Below, piece by piece: positions 12,851 through 26,900 of a DNA stretch of 64,000 nucleotides (position 1 is its first letter; every line of letters starts with the position of its first letter). Made by a program: the position numbers and the translations under genes. The stretch lies in assembly GCA_963580455.1 (NCBI GenBank), contig OY756972.1:139001-203000 (forward strand), given 5' to 3'. Source of the stretch: Euonymus europaeus. Taxonomy: Eukaryota; Streptophyta; Magnoliopsida; Celastrales; Celastraceae. The notes under the pieces are model-generated. The model was given only the letters and a program-made list of their open reading frames with translations, searched no databases and was not told where the DNA came from.

Positions 12851-13236
12851 TCACCGAATTCTGAACTCGGAGTCAGCGGATATTCACAAAACCGTTTACG
12901 TAAAGAAACCACATTTCGCGGCTAACTAGGTGAAACGAGACCTACTAGCCCCGAGTTCTGAAATAAAAATCCGAAACTCGAGGATCGTAGAGCTCGAAAA
13001 GTAGTGTGAAATCAAGCGAAAAATAACCAAATTCAGAACTCGTAGTCAACGGATATTCATAAAACCGTTTACGTAAAGAAACCACATTTCGCGGCTAAAT
13101 AGGTGAAACGAGACCTACTAGCCACGAGTTCTGAAATCAAAATCCGAAACACCAGGATTGTAGAGATCGAAAAGTAGTGTGAAATCAAGCTAAAAATCAC
13201 CGAATTCAGAACTCGGAGTCAACGGATATTCATAAA
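9432..13236 (+). repeat. 22-monomer spacing between ACAGTTTAGG monomers
   Basis: The ACAGTTTAGG variant lies at 5,626, 9,432 and 13,237. The gaps are 3,806 bp (22 x 173) and 3,805 bp, the second shortened by the 1-bp deletion near 12,258. GCTCAAAAAG monomers at 10,220 and 14,025 are also 3,805 bp apart. This longer spacing overlies the 16-mer, showing that the region's history includes exchanges at more than one register. It is a spacing relation, not a clean repeated block. Confidence 0.65.
12258..12259 (+). other. 1-bp deletion in monomer (first of six)
   Basis: The usual CAACTAGTCACGAG or CAACTAGCCACGAG reads CAACTAGTACGAG here, one base short. All downstream monomer starts are shifted by one base relative to 13 + 173n. 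Confidence 0.9.
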
Positions 13237-16200
13237 ACAGTTTAGGTAAAGAAACCACATTTCGCGGCTAATTAGGTGAAACGAGACCAACTAGTCACGA
13301 GTTCTGAAATTAAAATCCGAAACTCCAGGATCATAGAGCTCGAAAAGAAGTGTGAAATCAAGCTAAAAATCACCGAATTCAGAACTCGGAGTCAACGGAT
13401 ATTCATAAAACCGTTTACGTAAAGAAACTACATTTCGCGGCTAACTAGGTGAAACGAGACCAACTAGCCACGACTTCTGAAATCAAAATCCGAAACACCA
13501 GGATCGTAGAGCTCGAAAAGTAGTGTGAAATCAAGCGAAAAATCACCGAATTCAGAACTCGGAGTCAACGGATATTCATAAAACCGTTTACGTAAAGAAA
13601 CCACATTTCGCGGCTAACTAGGTGAAACGAGACCTACTAGCCACGAGTTCTGAAATCAAAATCCAAAACACCAGGATTGTAGAGCTCGAAAAGTAGTGTG
13701 AAATCAAGCTAAAAATCATCGAATTCAGAACTCGGAGTCATCGGATATTCATAAAACTGTTTACGTAAAGAAACCACATTTCGCGGCTAACTAGGTGAAA
13801 CGAGACCTACTAGCCACGAGTTCTGAAATCAAAATCCGAAACTCCAGGATCATAGGGCTCGAAAAGTAGTGGGAAATCAAGCTAAAAATCACCGAATTCA
13901 GAACTCGGAGTCAACGGATATTCATAAAACCGTTTACGTAAAGAAACCACATTTCGCGGCTAACTAGGTGAAACGTGACCTACTAGCCACGAGTTCTGAA
14001 ATAAAAATCCGAAACGCCAGGATCGTAGAGCTCAAAAAGTAGTGTGAAATCAAGCTAAAAATCACCGAATTCAGTACTCGGAGTCAACGGATATTCATAA
14101 AACCGTTTACGTAAAGAAACCACATTTCGCGGCTAACTAGGTGAAACGAGACCAACTAGCCACGAGTTCTAAAATCAAAATCCAAAATTCCAGCATCGTA
14201 GAGCTCGAAAAGTAGTGTGAAATCAAGCTAAAAATCACCGAATTCAGAACTCGGAGTCAATGGATATTCATAAAACCGTTTATGTAAAGAAACCACATTT
14301 CGCGGCTAACTAGGTGAAACGAGACCTACTAGACACGAGTTCTGAAATTAAAATCCAAAACACCAGGATTGTAGAGCTCGAAAAGTAGTCTGAAATCAAG
14401 CTAAAAATCACCGAATTCAGAACTCGGAGTCAACGGATATTCGTAAAACTGTTTACGTAAAGAAACCATATTTCGCGGCTAACTAGGTGAAACGAGACCA
14501 ACTAGCCACAAGTTCTGGAATCAAAATCTGAAACTCCAGGATCGTAGAGCTCGAAAAGTAGTGTGAAATTAAGCTAAAAATCACCGAATTCAGAACTCGG
14601 AGTCAGCGGATATTCACAAAACCGTTTACGTAAAGAAACCACATTTCGCGGCTAACTAGGTGAAACGAGACCTACTAGCCACGAGTTCTGAAATAAAAAT
14701 CCGAAACTCGAGGATCGTAGAGCTCGAAAAGTAGTGTGAAATCAAGCGAAAAATAACCAAATTCAGAACTCGGAGTCAACGGATATTCATAAAACCGTTT
14801 ACGTAAAGAAACCACATTTCGCGGCTAAATAGGTGAAACGAGACCTACTAGCCACGAGTTCTGAAATCAAAATCCGAAACACCAGGATTGTAGAGATCGA
14901 AAAGTAGTGTGAAATCAAGCTAAAAATCACCGAATTCAGAACTCGGAGTCAACGGATATTCATAAAACAGTTTAGGTAAAGAAACCACATTTCGCGGCTA
15001 ATTAGGTGAAACGAGACCAACTAGTCACGAGTTCTGAAATTAAAATCCGAAACTCCAGGATCATAGAGCTCGAAAAGAAGTGTGAAATCAAGCTAAAAAT
15101 CACCGAATTCAGAACTCGGAGTCAACGGATATTCATAAAACCGTTTACGTAAAGAAACTACATTTCGCGGCTAACTAGGTGAAACGAGACCAACTAGCCA
15201 CGACTTCTGAAATCAAAATCCGAAACACCAGGATCGTAGAGCTCGAAAAGTAGTGTGAAATCAAGCGAAAAATCACCGAATTCAGAACTCGGAGTCAACG
15301 GATATTCATAAAACCGTTTACGTAAAGAAACCACATTTCGCGGCTAACTAGGTGAAACGAGACCTACTAGCCACGAGTTCTGAAATCAAAATCCAAAACA
15401 CCAGGATTGTAGAGCTCGAAAAGTAGTGTGAAATCAAGCTAAAAATCATCGAATTCAGAACTCGGAGTCATCGGATATTCATAAAACTGTTTACGTAAAG
15501 AAACCACATTTCGCGGCTAACTAGGTGAAACGAGACCTACTAGCCACGAGTTCTGAAATCAAAATCCGAAACTCCAGGATCATAGGGCTCAAAAAGTAGT
15601 GGGAAATCAAGCTAAAAATCACCGAATTCAGAACTCGGAGTCAACGGATATTCATAAAACCGTTTACGTAAAGAAACCACATTTCGCGGCTAACTAGGTG
15701 AAACGTGACCTACTAGCCACGAGTTCTGAAATAAAAATCCGAAACGCCAGGATCGTAGAGCTCAAAAAGTAGTGTGAAATCAAGCTAAAAATCACCGAAT
15801 TCAGAACTCGGAGTCAACGGATATTCATAAAACCGTTTACGTAAAGAAACCACATTTCGCGGCTAACTAGGTGAAACGAGACCAACTAGCCACGAGTTCT
15901 CAAATCAAAATCCAAAATTCCAGCATCGTAGAGCTCGAAAAGTAGTGTGAAATCAAGCTAAAAATCACCGAATTCAGAACTCGGAGTCAATGGATATTCA
16001 TAAAACCGTTTACGTAAAGAAACCACATTTCGCGGCTAACTAGGTGAAACGAGACCTACTAGACACGAGTTCTGAAATTAAAATCCAAAACACCAGGATT
16101 GTAGAGCTCGAAAAGTAGTCTGAAATCAAGCTAAAAATCACCGAATTCAGAACTCGGAGTCAACGGATATTCGTAAAACTGTTTACGTAAAGAAACCATA

Positions 16201-16330
16201 TTTCGCGGCTAACTAGGTGAAACGAGACCAACTAGCCACAAGTTCTGGAATCAAAATCTGAAACTCCAGGATCGTAGAGCTCGAAAAGTAGTGTGAAATT
16301 AAGCTAAAAATCACCGAATTCAGAACTCGG
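12871..16330 (+). repeat. 10-monomer tandem duplication, unit 1,730 bp, two copies
   Basis: The rare pair AGTCAGCGGATATTCACAAA lies at 12,871 and 14,601; ACAGTTTAGG at 13,237 and 14,967; and GCTCAAAAAG monomers at 14,025 and 15,755. All are 1,730 bp (10 x 173) apart. Odd variants such as GAGATCGAAAAG, GAAACTACATTT and GAGTCATCGG are shared by both copies. Only a few differences are visible (CGTAGTC versus CGGAGTC near 13,041/14,771). At about 16,331 the third expected copy is replaced by plain monomers. The duplication is very recent. Confidence 0.92.
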
Positions 16331-17900
16331 AGTCAACGGATATTCATAAAACCGTTTACGTAAAGAAACCACATTTCGCGGCTAACTAGGTGAAACGAGA
16401 CCTACTAGCCACGAGTTCTGAAATCAAAATCCGAAACTCCAGGATCATAGGGCTCGAAAAGTAGTGGGAAATCAAGCTAAAAATCACCGAATTCAGAACT
16501 CGGAGTCAACGGATATTCATAAAACCGTTTACGTAAAGAAACCACATTTCGCGGCTAACTAGGTGAAACGTGACCTACTAGCCACGAGTTCTGAAATAAA
16601 AATCCGAAACGCCAGGATCGTAGAGCTCAAAAAGTAGTGTGAAATCAAGCTAAAAATCACCGAATTCACACCTCGGAGTCAACGGATATTCATAAAACCG
16701 TTTACGTAAAGAAACCACATTTCGCGGCTAACTAGGTGAAACGAGACCAACTAGCCACGAGTTCTCAAATCAAAATCCAAAATTCCAGCATCGTAGAGCT
16801 CGAAAAGTAGTGTGAAATCAAGCTAAAAATCACCGAATTCAGAACTCGGAGTCAATGGATATTCATAAAACCGTTTACGTAAAGAAACCACATTTCGCGG
16901 CTAACTAGGTGAAACGAGACCTACTAGACACGAGTTCTGAAATTAAAATCCAAAACACCAGGATTGTAGAGCTCGAAAAGTAGTCTGAAATCAAGCTAAA
17001 AATCACCGAATTCAGAACTCGGAGTCAACGGATATTCATAAAACCGTTTACGTAAAGAAACCACATTTCGCGGCTAACTAGGTGAAACGAGACCTACTAG
17101 CCACGAGTTCTGAAATCAAAATCCGAAACTCCAGGATCATAGGGCTCGAAAAGTATTGGGAAATCAAGCTAAAAATCACCGAATTCAGAACTCGGAGTCA
17201 ACGGATATTCATAAAACCGTTTACGTAAAGAAACCACATTTCGCGGCTAACTAGGTGAAACGTGACCTACTAGCCACGAGTTCTGAAATAAAAATCCGAA
17301 ACGCCAGGATCGTAGAGCTCAAAAAGTAGTGTGAAATCAAGCTAAAAATCACCGAATTCAGAACTCGGAGTCAACGGATATTCATAAAACCGTTTACGTA
17401 AAGAAACCACATTTCGCGGCTAACTAGGTGAAACGAGACCAACTAGCCACGAGTTCTCAAATCAAAATCCAAAATTCCAGCATCGTAGAGCTCGAAAAGT
17501 AGTGTGAAATCAAGCTAAAAATCACCGAATTCAGAACTCGGAGTCAATGGATATTCATAAAACCGTTTACGTAAAGAAACCACATTTCGCGGCTAACTAG
17601 GTGAAACGAGACCTACTAGACACGAGTTCTGAAATTAAAATCCAAAACACCAGGATTGTAGAGCTCGAAAAGTAGTCTGAAATCAAGCTAAAAATCACCG
17701 AATTCAGAACTCGGAGTCAACGGATATTCGTAAAACTGTTTACGTAAAGAAACCATATTTCGCGGCTAACTAGGTGAAACGAGACCAACTAGCCACAAGT
17801 TCTGGAATCAAAATCTGAAACTCCAGGATCGTAGAGCTCGAAAAGTAGTGTGAAATTAAGCTAAAAATCACCGAATTCAGAACTCGGAGTCAACGGATAT
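15560..17900 (+). repeat. Nested 5-mer (865 bp) and 4-mer (692 bp) duplications
   Basis: The GATCATAGGGCTC / AGTAGTGGG monomer and the following GCTCAAAAAG monomer (15,755, 16,620, 17,312) recur at spacings of 865 bp (5 x 173) and then 692 bp (4 x 173). Each block continues with the same set: GAAACGTGACC, TTCCAGCATCG, CAATGG and AGTAGTCTG. The 4-mer lacks the monomer with the GTAAAACTG / CCATATTTCG variants that the 5-mer contains. The run looks like two successive local duplications, one with a monomer dropped. Confidence 0.85.
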
Positions 17901-20900
17901 TCATAAAACCGTTTACGTAAAGAAACCACATTTCGCGGCTAACTAGGTGAAACGAGACCAACTAGCCACGAGTTCTGAAATCAAAATCCGAAACACTAGG
18001 ATCGTAGAGCTCGAAAAGTAGTGTGAAATCAATCTAAAAATCACCGAATTCAGAACTCGGAGTCAACGGATATTCATAAAACCGTTTACGTAAAGAAATC
18101 ACATTTCGCGGCTAACTAGGTGAAATGAGACCTACTAGCCACGAGTTTTGAAATGAAAATCCGAAACACCAGGATTGTAGAGCTCGAAAAGTAGTGTAAA
18201 ATCAAACTAAAAATCACCGAATTCAGAACTCAGAGTCAACGGATATTCATAAAACTGTTTACGTAAAGAAACCACATTTCGCGGCTAACTAGGTGAAACG
18301 AGACCAACTAGCCACGAGTTCTCAAATCAAAATCCGAAATTCCAGGATCGTAGAGCTCGAAAAGTAGTGTGAAATCCAGCTAAAAACCACCGAATTCAGA
18401 GCTCGGAGTCAACGGATATTCATAAAACCGTTTACGTAAAGAAACCACATTTCGCGGCTAACTAGCTGAAACGAGACCAACTAGCCACGAGTTCTGAAAT
18501 CAAAATCCGAAAACCCAGGATTGTAGAGCTCGAAAAGTAGTGTGAAATCAAGCTAAAAATCACCGAATTCAGAAATCGGAGTCAACGGATATTCATAAAA
18601 CCGTTTACGTAAAGAAACCACATTTCGCGGCTAATTAGGTGAAACGAGACCTACTAGCCACGAGTTCTGATATCAAAATCCGAAACTCCAGGATCATAGA
18701 GCTCGAAAAGTAGTGTGAAATCAAGCTAAAAATCACCGAATTCAGAACTCGGAGTCAACGGATATTCATAAAACCGTTTACGTAAAGAAACCACATTTCG
18801 CGGCTAACTAGGTGAAACGAGACCTACTAGACACGAGTTCTGAAATTAAAATCTGAAACACCAGGATTGTAGAGCTCGAAAAGTAGTGTGAAATCAAGCT
18901 AAAAATCACCGAATTCAGAACTCGGAGTCAACGGATATTCGTAAAACTGTTTACGTAAAGAAACCATATTTCGCGGCTAACTAAGTGAAACGAGACCAAC
19001 TAGCCACAAGTTCTGGAATCAAAATCCGAAAGTCCAGGATCGTAGAGCTCGAAAAGTAGTGTGAAATTAAGCTAAAAATCACCGAATTCAGAACTCGGAG
19101 TCAACGGATATTCATAAAACTGTTTACGTAAAGAAACCACATTTCGCGGCTAACTAGGTGAAACGAGACCTACTAGCCACGACTTCTGAAATCAAAATCC
19201 GAAACTCAAGGATTATAGAGCTCGAAAAGTAGTGTGAAATCAAGCTAAAAATCACCAAAATCAGAACTCGGAGTCAACGGATATTCATAAAACCGTTTAC
19301 GTAAAGAAACCACATTTCGCGGCTAACTAGGTGAAACGAGACCTACTAGCCACGAGTTCTGAAATCAAAATCCAAAACGCGAGGATCGTAGAGCTCTAAA
19401 AGTAGTGTGAAATCAAGCGAAAAATAACCGAATTCAGAACTCGGAGTCAACGGATATTCATAAAACCGTTTACGTAAAGAAACCACATTTCGCGGCTAAA
19501 TAGGTGAAACGAGACCTACTAGCCACGAGTTCTGAAATCAAAATCCGAAACACCAGGACTGTAGAGCTCGAAAAGTAGTGTGAAATCAAGCTAAAAATCA
19601 CCGAATTCAGAACTCGGAGTCAACGGATATTCATAAAACCGTTTACGTAAAGAAACCACATTTCGCGGCTAACTAGGTGAAACGTGACCTACTAGCCACG
19701 AGTTCTGAAATAAAAATCCGAAACGCCAGGATCGTAGAGCTCAAAAAGTAGTGTGAAATCAAGCTAAAAATCACCGAATTCAGAACTCGGAGTCAACGGA
19801 TATTCATAAAACCGTTTACGTAAAGAAACCACATTTCGCGGCTAACTAGGTGAAACGAGACCAACTAGCCACGAGTTCTAAAATCAAAATCCAAAATTCC
19901 AGCATCGTAGAGCTCGAAAAGTAGTGTGAAATCAAGCTAAAAATCACCGAATTCAGAACTCGGAGTCAATGGATATTCATAAAACCGTTTACGTAAAGAA
20001 ACCACATTTCGCGGCTAACTAGGTGAAACGAGACCTACTAGACACGAGTTCTGAAATTAAAATCCGAAACACCAGGATTGTAGAGCTCAAAAAGTAGTGT
20101 GAAATCAAGCAAAAAATCACCGAATTCAGAACTCGGAGTCAACGGATATTCATAAAACTGTTTACGTAAAGAAACCACATTTCGCGGCTAACTAGGTGAA
20201 ACGAGACCAAGTAGCCACGAGTTCTGAAATCAAAATCCGAAACACTAGGATCGTAGAGCTCGAAAAGTAGTGTGAAATCAATCTAAAAATCACCGAATTC
20301 AGAACTCGGAGTCAACGGATATTCATAAAACCGTTTACGTAAAGAAATCACATTTCGCGGCTAACTAGGTGAAATGAGACCTACTAGCCACGAGTTTTGA
20401 AATCAAAATCCGAAACACCAGGATTGTAGAGCTCGAAAAGTAGTGTGAAATCAAACTAAAAATCACCGAATTCAGAACTCAGAGTCAACGGATATTCATA
20501 AAACTGTTTACGTAAAGAAACCACATTTCGCGGCTAACTAGGTGAAACGAGACCAACTAGCCACGAGTTATCAAATCAAAATCCGAAATTCCAGGATCGT
20601 AGAGCTCGAAAAGTAGTGTGAAATCCAGCTAAAAACCACCGAATTCAGAGCTCGGAGTCAACGGATATTCATAAAACCGTTTACGTAAAGAAACCACATT
20701 TCGCGGCTAACTAGGTGAAACGAGACCAACTAGCCACGAGTTCTGAAATCAAAATCCGAAAACCCAGGATTGTAGAGCTCGAAAAGTAGTGTGAAATCAA
20801 GCTAAAAATCACCGAATTCAGAAATCGGAGTCAACGGATATTCATAAAACCGTTTACGTAAAGAAACCACATTTCGCGGCTAATTAGGTGAAACGAGACC

Positions 20901-23900
20901 TACTAGCCACGAGTTCTGATATCAAAATCCGAAACTCCAGGATCATAGAGCTCGAAAAGTAGTGTGAAATCAAGCTAAAAATCACCGAATTCAGAACTCG
21001 GAGTCAACGGATATTCATAAAACCGTTTACGTAAAGAAACCACATTTCGCGGCTAACTAGGTGAAACGAGACCTACTAGACACGAGTTCTGAAATTAAAA
21101 TCCGAAACATTACGATTGTAGAGCTCGAAAAGTAGTGTGAAATCAAGCTAAAAATCACCGAATTCAGAACTCGGAGTCAACGGATATTCGTAAAACTGTT
21201 TACGTAAAGAAACCATATTTCGCGGCTAACTAGGTGAAACGAGACCAACTAGCCACAAGTTCTGGAATCAAAATCCGAAACTCCAGGATCGTAGAGCTCG
21301 AAAAGTAGTGTGAAATTAAGCTAAAAATCACCGAATTCAGAACTCGGAGTCAACGGATATTCATAAAACTGTTTACGTAAAGAAACCACATTTCGCGGCT
21401 AACTAGGTGAAACGAGACCTACTAGCCACGACTTCTGAAATCAAAATCCGAAACTCAAGGATTATAGAGCTCGAAAAGTAGTGTGAAATCAAGCTAAAAA
21501 TCACCAAAATCAGAACTCGGAGTCAACGGATATTCATAAAACCGTTTACGTAAAGAAACCACATTTCGCGGCTAACTAGGTGAAACGAGACCTACTAGCC
21601 ACGAGTTCTGAAATCAAAATCCAAAACGCGAGGATCGTAGAGCTCGAAAAGTAGTGTGAAATCAAGCGAAAAATAACCGAATTCAGAACTCGGAGTCAAC
21701 GGATATTCATAAAACCGTTTACGTAAAGAAACCACATTTCGCGGCTAAATAGGTGAAACGAGACCTACTAGCCACGAGTTCTGAAATCAAAATCCGAAAC
21801 ACCAGGATTGTAGAGCTCGAAAAGTAGTGTGAAATCAAGCTAAAAATCACCGAATTCAGAACTCGGAGTCAACGGATATTCATAAAACAGTTTAGGTAAA
21901 GAAACCACATTTCGCGGCTAATTAGGTGAAACGAGACCAACTAGTCACGAGTTCTGAAATTAAAATCCGAAACTCCAGGATCATAGAGCTCGAAAAGAAG
22001 TGTGAAATCAAGCTAAAAATCACCGAATTCAGAACTCGGAGTCAACGGATATTCATAAAACCGTTTACGTAAAGAAACCACATTTCGCGGCTAACTAGGT
22101 GAAACGAGACCAACTAGCCACGACTTCTGAAATCAAAATCCGAAACACCAGGATCGTAGAGCTCGAAAAGTAGTGTGAAATCAAGCGAAAAATCACCGAA
22201 TTTAGAACTCGGAGTCAACGGATATTCATAAAACCGTTTACGTAAAGAAACCCCATTTCGCGGCTAACTAGGTGAAACGAGACCTACTAGCCACGAGTTC
22301 TGAAATCAAAATCCAAAACACCAAGATTGTAGAGCTCGAAAAGTAGTGTGAAATCAAGCTAAAAATCATCGAATTCAGAACTCGGAGTCAACGGATATTC
22401 ATAAAACTGTTTACGTAAAGAAACCACATTTCGCGGCTAACTAGGTGAAACGAGACCTACTAGCCACGAGTTCTGAAATCAAAATCCGAAACTCCAGGAT
22501 CATAGGGCTCGAAAAGTAGTGGGAAATCAAGCTAAAAATCACCGAATTCAGAACTCGGAGTCAACGGATATTCATAAAACCGTTTACGTAAAGAAACCAC
22601 ATTTCGCGGCTAACTAGGTGAAACGTGACCTACTAGCCACGAGTTCTGAAATAAAAATCCGAAACGCCAGGATCGTAGAGCTCAAAAAGTAGTGTGAAAT
22701 CAAGCTAAAAATCACCGAATTCAGAACTCGGAGTCAACGGATATTCATAAAACCGTTTACGTAAAGAAACCACATTTCGCGGCTAACTAGGTGAAACGAG
22801 ACCAACTAGCCACGAGTTCTAAAATCAAAATCCAAAATTCCAGCATCGTAGAGCTCGAAAAGTAGTGTGAAATCAAGCTAAAAATCACCGAATTCAGAAC
22901 TCGGAGTCAATGGATATTCATAAAACCGTTTACGTAAAGAAACCACATTTCGCGGCTAACTAGGTGAAACGAGACCTACTAGACACGAGTTCTGAAATCA
23001 AAATCCGAAATGCCAGGATTGTAGAGCTCGAGAAGTAGTGTGAAATCAAGCTAAAAATCACCGAATTCAGAACTCGGAGTCAACGGATATTCACAAAACC
23101 TTTTACCTAAAGAAACCACATTTTGCGGCTAACAAGGTGAAACGAGACCAACTAGCCACGAGTTCTGAAATTAAAATCCGAAACTCCAGGATCATAGAGC
23201 TCGAAAAGAAGTGTGAAATCAAGCTAAAAATCACCGAATTCAGAACTCGGAGTCAACGGATATTCATAAAACCGTTTACGTAAAGAAACCACATTTCGCG
23301 GCTAATTAGGTGAAACAAGACCAACTAGCCACGACTTCTGAAATCAAAATCCGAAACACCAGGATCGTAGAGCTCGAAAAGTAGTGTGAAATCAAGCGAA
23401 AAATCACCGAATTCAGAACTCGGAGTCAACGGATATTCATAAAACCGTTTACGTAAAGAAACCATATTTCGCGGCTAACTAGGTGAAACGAGACCAACTA
23501 GCCACAAGTTCTGGAATCAAAATCCGAAACTCCAGGATCGTAGAGCTCGAAAGGTAGTGTGAAATTAAGCTAAAAATCACCGAATTCAGAACCCGGAGTC
23601 AACGGATATTCATAAAACCGTTTACGTAAAGAAATCACATTTCGCGGCTAACTAGGTGAAACGAGACCAACTAGCCACGAGTTCTGAAATCAAAATCCGA
23701 AACACTAGGATCGTAGAGCTCGAAAAGTAGTGTGAAATCAATCTAAAAATCACCGAATTCAGAACTCGGAGTCAACGGATATTCATAAAACCGTTTACGT
23801 GAAGAAATCACATTTCGCGGCTAACTAGGTGAAATGAGACCTACTAGCCACGAGTTTTGAAATCAAAATCCGAAACACCAGGATTGTAGAGCTCGAAAGG

Positions 23901-26900
23901 TAGTGTGAAATCAAACTAAAAATCACCGAATTCAGAACTCAGAGTCAACGGATATTCATAAAACTGTTTACGTAAAGAAACCACATTTCGCGGCTAACTA
24001 GGTGAAACGAGACCAACTAGCCACGACTTCTCAAATCAAAATCCGAAATTCCAGGATCTTAGAGCTCGAAAAGTAGTGTGAAATCCAGCTAAAAACCACC
24101 GAATTCAGAGCTCGGAGTCAACGGATATTCATAAAACCGTTTACGTAAAGAAACCACATTTCGCGGCTAACTAGGTGAAACGAGACCAACTAGCCACGAG
24201 TTCTGAAATCAAAATCCGAAAACCCAGGATTGTAGAGCTCGAAAAGTAGTGTGAAATCAAGCTAAAAATCACCGAATTCAGAAATCGGAGTCAACGGATA
24301 TTCATAAAACCGTTTACGTAAAGAAACCACATTTCGCGGCTAACTAGGTGAAACGAGACCTACTAGCCACGAGTTCTTAAATCAAAATCCAAAACACCAG
24401 GATTGTAGAGCTCGAAAAGTATTGTGAAATCAAGCTAAAAATCACCGAATTCAGAACTCGGAGTCAACGGATATTCATAAAACTGTTTACGTAAAGAAAC
24501 CACATTTCGCGGCTAACTAGGTGAAACGAGACCTACTAGCCACGAGTTCTGAAATCAAAAACAGAAAATTAAAGATTGTAGAGCTCGAAAAGTAGTGTGA
24601 AATCAACCTAAAAATCACCGAATTCAGAACTCGGAGTCAAGGGATATTCATAAAATCGCTTACGTAAAGAAACCACATTTCGAGACTAACTAGGTGAAAC
24701 GAGAACTACTAGCCACGAGTTCTGAAATCAAAATCCAAAATGCCAGGATTGTAGAGCTCGAAAAGTAGTGTGAAATCAAGCTAAAAATCACCGAATTCAG
24801 AACTCGGAGTCAATAGATACTCATAAAACCGTTTACGAAAGGAAACCACATTTCGCGGCTAACTAGGTGAAACGAGACCTACTAGCAACGAGTTCTGAAA
24901 TCAAAATCCGAAATGCCAGGATTGTAGAGCTCGAGAAGTAGTGTGAAATCAAGCTAAAAATCACCGAATTCAGAACTCGGAGTCAACGGATATTCATAAA
25001 ACCTTTTACCTAAAGAAACCACATTTTGCGGCTAACTAGGTGAAACGAGACCAACTAGCCACGAGTTCTGAAATTAAAATCCGAAACTCCAGGATCATAG
25101 AGCTCGAAAAGAAGTGTGAAATCAAGCTAAAAATCACCGAATTCAGAACTCGGAGTCAACGGATATTCATAAAACCGTTTACGTAAAGAAACCACATTTC
25201 GCGGCTAACTAGGTGAAACGAGACCAACTAGCCACGACTTCTGAAATCAAAATCCGAAACACCAGGATCGTAGAGCTCGAAAAGTAGTGTGAAATCAAGC
25301 GAAAAATCACCGAATTCAGAACTCGGAGTCAACGGATATTCATAAAACCGTTTACGTAAAGAAACCACATTTCGTGGCTAACTAGGTGAAACGAGACCTA
25401 CTAGCCACGAGTTCTGAAATCAAAATCCAAAACACCAGGATTGTAGAGCTCGAAAATTAGTGTGAAATCAAGCTAAAAATCACCGAATTCAGAACTCGGA
25501 GTCAACGGATATTCATAAAACTGTTTACGTAAAGAAACCACATTTCGCGGCTAACTAGGTGAAACGAGACCTACTAGCCACGAGTTCTGAAATCAAAATC
25601 CGAAACTCCAGGATCATAGAGCTCGAAAAGTAGTGTGAAATCAAGCTAAAAATCACCGAATTCAGAACTCGGAGTCAACGGATATTCATAAAACCGTTTA
25701 CGTAAAGAAACCACATTTCGCGGCTAACTAGGTGAAACGAGACCTACTAGCCACGAGTTCTGAAATAAAAATCCAAAACGCCAGGATCGTAGAGCTCAAA
25801 AAGTAGTGTGAAATCAAGCTAAAAATCACCGAATTCAGAACTCGGAGTCAACGGATATTCATAAAACTGTTTACTTAAAGAAACCACATTTCGCGGCTAA
25901 CTAGGTGAAACGAGACCAACTAGCCACGAGTTCTAAAATCAAAATCCAAAATTCCAGCATCGTAGACCTCGAAAAGTAGTGTGAAATCAAGCTAATAATC
26001 ACCGAATTCAGAACTCGGAGTAAATGGATATTCATAAAACCGTTTACGTAAAGAAACCACATTTCGCGGCTAACTAGGTGAAACGAGACCTACTAGACAC
26101 GAGTTCTGAAATTAAAATCTGAAACACCAGGATTGTAGAGCTCGAAAAGTAGTGTGAAATCAAGCTAAAAATTACCGAATTCAGAACTCGGAGTCAACGG
26201 ATATTCGTAAAACTGTTTACGTAAAGAAACCATATTTCGCGGCTAACTAGGTGAAACGAGACCAACTAGCCACAAGTTCTGGAATCAAAATCCGAAACTC
26301 CAGGATCGTAGAGCTCGAAAAGTAGTGTGAAATTAAGCTAAAAATCACCGAATTCAGAACTCGGAGTCAACGGATATTCATAAAACCGTTTACGTAAAGA
26401 AACCACATTTCGCGGCTAACTTGGTGAAACGAGACCAACTAGCCACGAGTTCTGAAATCAAAATCCGAAACACTAGGATCGTAGAGCTCGAAAAGTAGTG
26501 TGAAATCAATCTAAAAATCACCGAATTCAGAACTCGGAGTCAACGGATATTCATAAAACCGTTTACGTAAAGAAACCACATTTCGCGGCTAATTAGGTGA
26601 AATGAGACCTACTAGCCACGAGTTTTGAAATCAAAATCCGAAACACCAGGATTGTAGAGCTCGAAAAGTAGTGTGAAATCAAACTAAAAATCACCGAATT
26701 CAGAACTCAGAGTCAACGGATATTCATAAAACTGTTTACATAAAGAAACCACATTTCGCGGCTAACTAGGTGAAACGAGACCAACTAGCCACGAGTTCTC
26801 AAATCAAAATCCGAAATTCCAGGATCGTAGAGCTCGAAAAGTAGTGTGAAATCCAGCTAAAAACCACCGAATTCAGAGCTCGGAGTCAACGGATATTCAT

